From Ariolimax columbianus (lineage: Eukaryota; Mollusca; Gastropoda; Stylommatophora; Arionidae), in NCBI GenBank assembly GCA_036924085.1, contig JAVGWX010000012.1:4942043-5006042 (forward strand): 64,000 nucleotides of DNA, given 5' to 3'. The position numbers were made by a program, and so were the translations under genes. This document shows, piece by piece, positions 26,701-38,700 of the stretch (positions are counted from its first letter, which is position 1; every line of letters begins with the position of its first letter). The notes beneath the pieces are model-generated. The model was not told the origin of the DNA. It made no database searches and saw nothing but the letters and a program-made list of their open reading frames with translations.

Positions 26701-29700
26701 AGACATTCCCAGGTGTCGATGTCTATCTGGCAACTTTTTAGTGAGTCCTTCAGACCGTCTTTAAAACGTTTCTTTGGGCGCCCTCTCTCGCGCAATCCCT
26801 CTCTTAGCTCACCGTAGAGAAGCTTCTTTGGGAGCCGCTCGTCTGACATACGGACGAGGTGTCCGGCCCATCCTAGTCGTGCTTTTTCTAGCAGTGCATG
26901 TATGCTGGGCATGTTAGCCCTCGAGAGAACCTCGATGTCAGTGACACGATCTTGCCATCGGATGTGGAATATTCGCCTCAGGCAACCTGTGTGGAAGTGG
27001 TTTAACCTCCTTGCATGTCCAGAGTATACAGTCCAGCTTTCGCAAGCGTATAGTAGGGTTGGAATGATGGTTGCACGGTAGACTTTGAGTTTGGTCTTGA
27101 CGCTGATGCCACGACGTGCCCAGACCATCGAGCGCATTCTACCAAAGACTGTGCTGGCCTTTGCTATTCTGCTTGCCACCTCATCGTCTAGGCTGACAGA
27201 TCTCGACAGCGTGCTGCCCAGATATGTGAATTTCTCTACGGCATTCAACGTCTGCCCGCTGACTGTAGTCTCTGGTTTTGTGTACGGCATGCCTGGTGCT
27301 GGTTGGTACATGACCTCTGTTTTTTTGGCATTTATGGTCAGGCCAAAATTTTTGCATGCAGCAGAGAACTGGTCCATTCCAACCTGCATGTTCAGTTCTG
27401 AGTTGCTCATTAGAGCGCAGTCGTCAGCAAATACAAGTTCCCTGATTATGTCGCCAGCCACTTTGGTTTTGGCCTTCATTCTTCTGGAATTGAGTAACTT
27501 GCCATCTGTGCGGTACTTTATGGGTATTCCAAGCTCCAATGATCTGAAGGCGTCTGTCATCGTGGCCGCGAACATCATGCTGAACAAAGTCGGGGCGAGT
27601 ACACATCCTTGTTTTACTCCGTTTGATACTAGATGCTGCATTCATAAAACCTGGCTGATGGAATTAGTGATTTTAAAAATTAGCACCAAAAATGTCCTGC
27701 TGGTGCCAGATGTGTTGTGCTGAAAGATGCAGATATCGTAGCCTCGCTGTAAACTACAGCGCAATGTAACAAAATGTAAATTTCTGAACAAGCAATGAAG
27801 AAGAGACTATAAATGAGAAGGAATTATTGGGAAGGTGAGTATCATCATTTGAATGACGACAAAATAATATAGAGGATGATTTTACTTGGACCTGTTCAAG
27901 TGCACAATTGGTAGCTCCTGAAATCTGGTATATTTCAGTGTATTGTCAGTCTATATCAACTTTCATTGTTTACTGTTGTTCTGGCTGCTCTTGATTCTTT
28001 CCTAGTGGTATTCATTTCAGCCGCTCTCACCACCCAATTTTCTTGTGCATCTTAGTCTGTTTGTGTTGCAGTAGCTAACACTTAAAAAGTTCATGTTTGG
28101 AAATCATCCTTCTATTTTCACTTCAGCAGGGGAATGCAGGCAGGTCTGCAGTTGTTCTTTTTAGAGAAAATCTGCACCAAAGGATTTATGTACTCTCTAA
28201 GCAGTCACCTTTTTGTTAACAGGATGTTGCTGCCAGCCCTATTCTCAACCCTCCTCGTCCACTGTTTACAACTCGCATAGTGTATTTCCATATGCTGTTT
28301 TCCCCCCTGTTGTATATCCCTGTTTTTTCCACAGGGGATAATTTCTGTATAAGCCCAATGAAATTTTCCTTTTCCGTAGACATCATTGTTTTTAATGTCT
28401 TCATTTAACCTTTACCATACCAGTTTAAAAAATGACGTCTATTTTCTGCATCCACTTGATTTGTCAGCATGTCAGGTCATGACGTAGTGGTTGATTTTGA
28501 GATTCTCTAATCTTTGGTTTTATATTTTTATTTTGGGTGTCCAGAGACATATATTAATAAAGAACTTGTTGGTGTTTTTGTGTGTATGTTAGTTTCTGAG
28601 ATACAAGAAGATGGTGATAGTGGTGAAAAATAGGCAAAAACCAATAAACCCGTCCCAGTAGCGGTGTCCCTTCGTTAGAGAAGAAACAAATTCACCAGAA
28701 AACCTACTAATGCTACTATCAATGAATACCACTGTGGCTATGTCTGTCACTTCGACTATAAACGTAATTATTTTATCTATATAAACAAATTAAATAGATC
28801 TTCCTCAGAAAAATCTGTTGCAAAAACTTAACTCCCCCATTCTCAATAATGGGTGAATCTTCAAATCCAAATGCAAAACAGAAGAAATAAACTTTCAAAA
28901 AATCTAAAATAATCATTTCAAAATCGCCATTGTTTTTATATAACCATAGATGATTTTGAAAGTTGGAACTCTCTACTACAAGCAAAAGAGGGGAGGAAGA
29001 CAAGTCAGGGTCAGGCAAAATAAACTGGCCAAGACCCTCACCTCGGCTTCTTAGTAGTCCTCCCTGGAAACGGGCTATTTTCATGGCACCCTGGCTATTT
29101 TAATGGCAACCTGGCTAACAGGGTGAGAGATTGATGGGATCCCTGTAGTAGTGAGTGACACACAGATGAAGCCAAGCATAGCACAATTACTGGAGGACCG
29201 CAGTCCACCTTCATCAGCACACTTGGGATGTGAGGAAAGTTACTGCAACCCGCCACTTAAGTCCTTTTCAGGATGCACAAAAGAGTAAACCTACTCATTG
29301 AGGGCATTTGAAACAACAATAATTAAAAGAGCAGTATGTTCGGCCGTTTCTATGGCATTAACTTGGTAGTTTCAATACAATAAAGTGACGACCCTAGAGC
29401 TGTCGCAGAATTTCTACCGCAATACGGAACGAACGGGTCGCAATTTCTCGGCCATGGTACGGTAAAGGTTAAACTAATTAAAAGAGATCACATCTCGTCT
29501 TCTCTCTTTAGTTATTTACTGACTGGATTCAGTTGCTTCTCCACTCTATGCTTAAATAGGAAACTAATTCATTGATTTTTTCATTGACAGGGGTCATAAC
29601 CAGCCAGTAGTGAACTTGTTAAGTGGTGAGGCATTCATCACATCACAGAACCATGGCTACGCTGTTGACAGTGAAACTCTACCCCCAGACTGGCAGGTTC

Positions 29701-32700
29701 TCTTTATCAACGCCAATGATAAATCAAATGAAGTAAGCTATTAATGTAGTTCATGCAGACATAGAAACATTAGAAAAGAGAAACTACAGCATATGTTTAA
29801 GATATTCTGTTTGTTTCCACTATGATGTGCACACAGATATTTTAATTACACTTTCTGTCAATTTCCTAGACCCTCCACGTGAAATAAATATATCTTTATA
29901 TCTGATAAGACAATTCTGGTGGCTCAGTATAAGTATAAGTTGGCAATGCTTTTATAAAGGCAGAACTAAAGGTGACAATGCTATTGCAAAAGCTAAACTG
30001 AAAGTGTTTCATTTTAGTCATGTTTACAAAAAAAATTGTGTGATTGTGCTCACTATGAAGAAAATATTTTTGTAAATAGTTTCTCTTTCCATCTCACTTG
30101 CCAACCCAGAAATGTTTTTTTCTAAATTTAATGCATTTAGGAATTGCACTATCTACATATAGTTTTTGATTGTTGTTCTAAATTCTAAAACTAATAAAGT
30201 ATTGAAAATGTATTTTTCATTTATTTTTTTTTAATGCTATCAATGTTTTTTTGCTCTCAATTCTAAAGGGTATCATGCATAAGACTAAGCCAATTTTCAC
30301 TGCTCAGTTCCACCCAGAGGCATGGGGTGGACCCACAGACACACAGGTATAATCTGTGAATGGTTTTCGTCCGTGATTGTGCTATAGTTGTTCTTCTATG
30401 TTGTTGTCTCTGTTGTTATTGATTCTTGTGAATGTTTGTGTCTAACTATTCCAGCTTTTTGTACATTTTCTTTAAAATATTTGTTTATTCCTTTTAAAAT
30501 CAAACGATATAATTGTATTTATGAAAAATTTTAAACTTTTTGAAATAGCTAAGTGATCCAGATGTGATAACGAGCATACATATATACTTGAGTAAAGACA
30601 TGGCCTGCATCTCATATAACCTCTGACAACAAGGTCCAACTCCTGGCCTTCATGTGGTAGAACTGTTTTGACTTACAGGAGAAGGGGGCGAAAGGCGAGT
30701 CACTGGCACCTTAAAACCAGAAGTTTCGGGTAGATGGAGCTCAAAAGCCTAGGAAGGCAGCTCATCTAGGAGAAGGAAATCTCCGATTTCAAACCATCTG
30801 AAGCCTTGCAGATAAAATACTGGTGTATCTTGTCGGGTTTTGTCAGATATGGCTGTGCATCCTGTTTTCTGGTAGCTCTGAAAGTTGGTCAGCATCACCA
30901 TGCCTGACAACCAATGATGTACCGAGGAGCACACACAAGAGGATACAAAGCCTTACCCTAGAGCAAGGAAGGAGAACCTCAGCTGAGTGTTGTGGCAGGG
31001 CAGACCAGGCCCTTAGCCTTGGTTGGCGACTGGTCTAGGAGGGAAGCCCCGATAGGCAAACAGATAGAGCATTGCTCTGCTGATCCGGCAGCTTCTGCAT
31101 CTTGTCTTGTTCCAAATATATTGGTATCACCTTTCCCTTGGAGCAAACAAGGCAGACCGAGAGAGGTACCATATTGCATGGGCAACACATGGTCTCTATA
31201 TTTCAGCACGGGCTTTATGATATAGGGAGGTGCAACTCCATCCCTGGCCTTAACAGGTCTCGGAATCAAAACAGGAGACAGCAGTTATGGGTTATAAGCC
31301 CTTGCTAATTGGTGTAGGCAGTGGTGCCACGGGGTGTCTCCGATGGTGGTAGACACTTGCAGTGTCACTGATAAACTAACTCCCGCCTCAAGCTGGGCAG
31401 CCCCCAGACAATAGGGTGTTGATCCGCCAGTTTGTTTGCTTCAATGGGTACTTGGGCTAAGACAAAATCCAAATCCCAGGCTGTAAATCAAGTGTATCAG
31501 GCAATAAAACTTAAAATGAAAACTTCAGGCTTCGTCTTGCAACTTGGAATGTCAAGACCATGTGTCCGGGACATGCCACTGACCTCAGAGACATCGGTGA
31601 CATGAGAAAAACGGTTGTTATTGATGCTGAACTCAATCGTCTTGGTATAGATATTGCTGGTCTGCAGGAGACATACCTCCCCGAGAATGGGTCACTTGGG
31701 GAGAAAAATTATACCTTTTTTGGGAAAGGCAGAGGAAAGGAAGAAACCCTACAACATGGAGTGGATTTTGCAGTGAAGAACTCGCTATTGTGTGCTATTG
31801 ATAGTCCAGTTGGAGGATATGAAAGAATGTCAACAATGAGATTGTCTACCTCGTGTGGATTTATAACATGTATCGCTGCCTACACTCCAACGCTCACATC
31901 AGCAGAAGATGCAAAGGATTCCTTCTATGTAGAGAGACAATGCAGTTAATACAATTCCAAAATCTAACTGCCTGTACATACTTGGTAATCTAAATGCTCA
32001 GGTGGTATCAGATTAGAATTCATGGTCAGTTTTTTTAGGCAAACACAATATTGGGAGCATGCATGAAAATTTACAAAGGCTGCCAGAATTATGCACAAAA
32101 AACAATCTCTGCATCACAAACTCCTACTTTGCAACAAAAGATCGTCTTAAGGTATCATAGAAAGACCCAAGATCCTGTCATTGGCACCAGCCGGTTTTTA
32201 TTATCCTCAGGAGACATCTGAATCACACACAATTAACACTCAGCTACCCGAGTGCTGACTGTGATACTGACCACACATTGGTCATTGCCCGCGTCAAACT
32301 GAGACCTAAGAAAATCTTCACAGCAAAGCACAAACCCATTTTGAGGATAAATTTAGTCAACACCAAATGTTCTCACTGATACATCAGGAGACTGTACAGC
32401 TAGTGAAAGATGGGATTTAATCAAAGAAGCTACCCTCATAGCAGCGGTAACAGCTTATGGCATTAGAGAACACATGAATCAAGACTGGTTTGAGGCAAAT
32501 AGTCGGTTACTGCAGCCTTTGATTGACAGGAAAAAGGTAGTACCACTAAGAAACAAAGACAAAACAGCTCGAAACACTCTCAATGTATTGAAACAAGTGA
32601 AAAAAGAAGTGCAAAAGGACAGCTAGACAGTGCCCAAATGACTATTGGATAAAGTTATGCAAGAATATCCAAGGCCTTCAATAATGGTAACATCAGAGGC

Positions 32701-35700
32701 ATTTATGAAGGGACAAAGAAAGCCATGGGCCCTACAGTGAAAAAGAGTGCGCCGCTAAAAGCGTTATCTGGGGAGATCATCACTGATAAGAGGAAGCAGA
32801 CAGATGGGTAGAGCACTATCTTGAACTCTACTTAAGCCAGACAGAGCTAACAGAAGATTCCTTCAATGCCATCGAGGCCATGCCAACTCTGGACCATCTG
32901 GACTCGCTACCAACCATGGCAGAAGTTAACTGTGCTATTGCTGACCTTGCTTCTGGCAAGGCTCCAGAAAAGGATGGAATCCCAATAGAGGTCATCAGGA
33001 GTAGAAAGGACATACTTGCTCCACAGATACACCAGTTAACATTATGTTGACATGGACAGGTTTTGTAGGACATACTTGCTCCACAGATACACCAGTTAAC
33101 ATTATGTTGACATGGACAGGTTCTGTAGAACATACCTGCTCCACAGATACACCAGTTAACATTATGTTGACATGGACAGGTTCTGCAGGACATACTTGCT
33201 CCACAGATACACCAGTTAACATTATGTTGACATGGACAGGTTCTGCAGGACATACTTGCTCCACAGATACACCAGTTAACATTATGTTGACATGGACAGG
33301 TTCTGCAGGACATACTTGCTCCACAGATACACCAGTTAACATTATGTTGACATGGACAGGTTCTGTAGGACATACTTGCTCCACAGATACACCAGTTAAC
33401 ATTATGTTGACATGGACAGGTTCTGTAGGACATACTTGCTCCACAGATACACCAGTTAACATTATGTTGACATGGACAGGTTCTGTAGGACATACTTGCT
33501 CCACAGATACACCAGTTAACATTATGTTGACATGGACAGGTTCTGTAGGACATACTTGCTCCACAGATACACCAGTTAACATTATGTTGACATGGACAGG
33601 TTCTGTAGGACATACTTGCTCCACAGATACACCAGTTAACATTATGTTGACATGGACAGGTTCTGTAGGACATACTTGCTCCACAGATACACCAGTTAAC
33701 ATTATGTTGACATGGACAGGTTCTGTAGGACATACTTGCTCCACAGATACACCAGTTAACATTATGTTGACATGGACAGGTTCTGTAGGACATACTTGCT
33801 CCACAGATACACCAGTTAACATTATGTTGACATGGACAGGTTCTGTAGGACATACTTGCTCCACAGATACACCAGTTAACATTATGTTGACATGGACAGG
33901 TTCTGTAGGACATACTTGCTCCACAGATACACCAGTTAACATTATGTTGACATGGACAGGTTCTGTAGGACATACTTGCTCCACAGATACACCAGTTAAC
34001 ATTATGTTGACATGGACAGGTTCTGTAGGACATACTTGCTCCACAGATACACCAGTTAACATTATGTTGACATGGACAGGTTCTGTAGGACATACTTGCT
34101 CCACAGATACACCAGTTAACATTATGTTGACATGGACAGGTTCTGTAGGACATACTTGCTCCACAGATACACCAGTTAACATTATGTTGACATGGACAGG
34201 TTCTGTAGGACATACTTGCTCCACAGATACACCAGTTAACATTATGTTGACATGGACAGGTTCTGTAGGACATACCTGCTCCACAGATACACCAGTTGAT
34301 AACATTATGTTGACATGGACAGGTTTTGTAGGACATACTTGCTCCACAGATACACCAGTTAACATTATGTTGACATGGACAGGTTCTGTAGGACATACTT
34401 GCTCCACAGATACACCAGTTAACATTATGTTGACATGGACAGGTTCTGTAGGACATACTTGCTCCACAGATACACCAGTTAACATTATGTTGACATGGAC
34501 AGGTTCTGTAGGACATACTTGCTCCACAGATACACCAGTTAACATTATGTTGACATGGACAGGTTCTGTAGGACATACTTGCTCCACAGATACACCAGTT
34601 AACATTATGTTGACATGGACAGGTTCTGTAGGACATACCTGCTCCACAGATACACCAGTTGATAACATTATGTTGACATGGACAGGTTCTGCAGGATTTA
34701 AAATATTTGAGCATTGTAACCTTCTACAAGAACAAGGTAGACCGGAGTGACTGCAACAACTACAGAGGAATTTCACTTCTGTGTATTGTTGGGAAGATAC
34801 TTGCCAGAATTGTTCTGCATTTCAGGTCCTAGGAAACCAGATTTACCCAGAGTCACAGAGCGGCTTTTGTGGGAATAGATCTACCACAGATATGATATTC
34901 TTTTTACGACAGTTGCAAGAGAAATGCAGAAAACAAAAGCAAACATTGTATATTGCCTTCATAGGTCTCACAAAGACATTTGACTTGGTCAGTCATGTGG
35001 ATTTGTTCAAAGCGCTCAGGAGGATTGGTTGCCCACCGGTTCGTCTGAGCATTATCTAGTCGTTCCACACTGATATGAAAGACACCATCAACTTTGACTG
35101 TGCGTCCTCAGAGAAGTTTGCAATCAAGTGCGGAGTAAAACAAGGCTGTGTACTTGCACCATCCCTCTTTGGAATATATTTCTCACTATTCCTGAAGCTT
35201 GCGTTTCGTGACCAGGAAGGTGATGTCTTCATTAATTCTTGCACAGATGGTGGCCTGTTCAATTTCCAAAGCCTGAAAGCCAAGACCAAAATAAACAGGG
35301 TGCTGATGATAGAACTGCTCTTTGCGGAGGATGCCCCAATTACGACTCCCTCAGAGGAGGAACTGGAAAGCTTACTATCTGCATTTTCGTATACCTGCTG
35401 TGAGTTTAGGTTAACAATCAGCAAAACGAAAACACAAGTTATGGTCCAGGGTGCAAACAAACCACCAGTAATCTCCATTGATGATGAGGCTCTTGATGTA
35501 GTTGATCACTTAACGTACATGGGATCATCAGTCAATAATAAACTATCCCTGGACCAAAAGATCAATATCAGGATAGGAAAGGCAGCAACAACAATGAACA
35601 GATTAACAAAAAGGGTCTGAGAGAACAAGAAGCTCACTGTTAAAACAAACACTTGTTTACCAGGCCTGTGTCAGCACTCTTCTTTATGACAATGAGACAT

Positions 35701-38700
35701 GGTCTACCTACATGCACCAGGAGAGGTGGCTAAACAGCTATCACATGAGGGGCCTGCACAGAATCCTGAGGGTTGGGTGGCAAGACAAGATCACCAACGG
35801 AGAGGTTTTGGAGAGAACAGGCACTGTCACAATCTTTTCCATGCTTAGTCTTCGAAGGCTTCGATGGCTGGAACACACTCAGAGAATTGATAATGACAGA
35901 ATACCAAAATATCTTCTCTATTGGGAATTACAGTTGGGGAAAAGGTGTTGGGGCCGGCCACTACTTCAGTACAAGGATATATGCAAGCGGGATATGAATT
36001 ATGCAGGCATCGATTTGGAATCATGGGAATAGAACGCCATGGATGGTGTTACATGGAGGGGCAGGATTAAGCATGGAATACATACAAAGGAGATACTGAT
36101 TGGCTAAAGACCTGGCATGTGAGAAGACACATCACACCATGGGATGCCACAAACGGTCCCGACTTTTCTTGCAATGCCGTGGAAGGACGCTTCTCTGTCT
36201 TGGGTGATCTTACTAGTCACATTCGTTACTGTCATGGACTATAGTTGCATACCTTTTTTTCAAAGCACAACTACTATCATCTGACAAGATGGAAGGAGCT
36301 AATGAAAGATAAATTTACACTTGGATCAGATCACCTACATTAGTGATTGAAGATTGAAATTCAGTATAAAACTCATTAGTTCAGCATATTTAGAAAAGTA
36401 TTCACATTTATTTTTTATTGATAATTACAAATGAGTTAGCATAAATTAATATTAAGCTAAGTTGATCCTTAGCATGCACTTTGACTTTTGATGTTGTTCC
36501 TTGTATTTATGTGAATTTCTGTGGGTTTTTTTTGTTGCTATTTATGGGTTTTGTCCCTTGACTTGGGATATTATCTACCATGAGGAAATATTGTCCCCTT
36601 TTTTTGCAAGATGTGTTGTGGATGATAGTATTTAGTCCATGTTTCATTATTGTTTAGCTCAATCATTATCATTTATCCACAACCCTTATGTTTAGTGCAC
36701 TCTTGTTCTGTCTTACATACTACTTATTGTTTTCTACTTCAGTTGTTTCTATAGTACCTTGTCTAGCATAATAATGTTGCTAGCCAAATACATGACTTTC
36801 CTAAACTGCCTTTTACAACTAGCATAATATGAAATGGTTTATAACCTCTACAATGAGTTGGGGATCCAGTCAGAGGACATTTCAATTATTATTCTTCCTC
36901 ATCAACTGATGCTATGCTTCTAGCCCGGTGAGGTTCACCAATAAAATTGAGCATTTCAGGTCTTCACCTGCCCCCAACAGCTTTTTAAGCATGGCCGTTC
37001 CCCCGGTCCAGACTGCCTCTCCTGTATAAGTAGAGCAGTCCTGCAGGATATGTTCTGGTGTTTGTTTGGGTGCTCCACAATTGCATGTGTCTCTAAGACC
37101 CATTCTGTGGTGGTGGGCCTTGAGTCTGCAATGTCCTGTTTGGAGTCTGAAGATCTTTGACTGCCCATCTCTGGCAAGTTTATCTATGTTGTCATTTCTG
37201 GCTTGTATTCTTTGTGCTGGTCTCTCCATTTCATCCTCATCAATTGTTTGATGAGTGTCTTTGCTTCTTTATAACTCTGTGGAGGGCAAGTAGGTGTGCC
37301 ACCACTTCCGGTATTTGTGAGCTCATCTGCTTTCTTGTTTCCAAGGATCCCAAAGTGGACCAGAATCCACTGTAGGACTATATCTGTTTTCTAGAACAGC
37401 AATCTGATGTATTTTATTTTGTGTCTAACTATTGAGTCATTATCGTCTCCTGCTACAGTTTCTATTAACACATCTAACTATTGAGTCATTGTCTCGTGCT
37501 ACAGTTCCTGTTAACACATCTAACTATTGAGTCATTGTCTCCTGCTACAGTTCCTGTTGTCTCCTGCTACAGTTCTTGTTAACACATCTAACTATTAAGT
37601 CATTGTCTCCTGCTACAGTTCCTGTGTTCCTGTTAACACATCTAACTATTGAGTCATTGTCTCCTGCTACAGTTTCTTTTAACACATAAAACTATTGAGT
37701 CATTGTCTCATGCTACAGTTTCTTTTAACACATCTAACTATTGAGTCATTGTCTCCTGCTACAGCTCCTGTTAACACATCTAACTATTGAGTCATTGTCT
37801 CCTGCTACAGCTCCTGTTAACACATCTAACTATTGAGTCATTTTCTCATGCTACAATTTCTGTTAACACATCTAACTATTGAGTCATTGTCTCCTGCTAC
37901 AGTTCCTGTTGTCTCCTGCTACAGTTCCTGTTAACACATCTAACTATTGAGTCATTGTCTCCTGCTACAGTTCCTGTGTTCTTGTTAACACATCTAACTA
38001 TTGAGTCATTGTCTCCTGCTACAGTTCATGTTAGTTAACACATCTAACTATTGAGTCATTGTCTCCTGCTACAGTTTCTTTTAACACATCTAATTATTGA
38101 GTCATTGTCTCCTGCTACAGCTCCTGTTAACACATCTAACTATTGAGTCATTGTCTCTTGCTATAGTTCCTGTTTGACTACTTCATGGAGTTGATCAAGC
38201 AAAAGAAAGGATCTCTTAGTGAAATTATTCATCCCAAGAAACAGGACTACAAGATGATAGATGTGAGTACCAACTGTTCTATATTGCAGACAGCTGTTTT
38301 GTGTTTCATGCTTGCCATTATCAGCTAATGCCTATTATCTTGATTGTTATTTTTTATTTTTGGGTAAATATCCTTAAAGTGATGTATTGACTGGTATTTG
38401 TTAATGTTCGCTTTGTTTCTCAAGTCGGAACATTTTGTGCTGTGTCTTTCCACCTTTTGGCCCAGTTAATTTGACTCTGGCACCCATTTTTAATTTTTCC
38501 GAAGCTATATCAGCTTGAGGCTCCAAGCTACCCAACAAGGATGGAACATAGAACACTGTCACTTTCCCTACAAGACCACTTTCGCAACACGACCATCAGG
38601 AGTCAAACCTGCTTTAATGACGTCGTAGATATGGCGCTAATAAGAAAGTACAGGTGGGCAGGCCACATGGTACACATGCCTGACAATAGATGGACACGTA

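Noticed and set aside
30749..31308. Several short frames at 30.7-31.3 kb
   Set aside because: They overlap on both strands within the 5' leader of a LINE and match nothing I recognise.
32828..34776. Long Cys-rich repeat proteins (568-628 residues) on both strands
   Set aside because: They exist only because a 60-bp unit lacks stops in several frames. The unit is LINE-derived and no start context or splice structure supports a gene.
37411..38174. CRISPR-like array
   Set aside because: Repeats are directly joined without unique spacers, in an intron of an animal gene with no cas genes. The same holds for all other arrays here.
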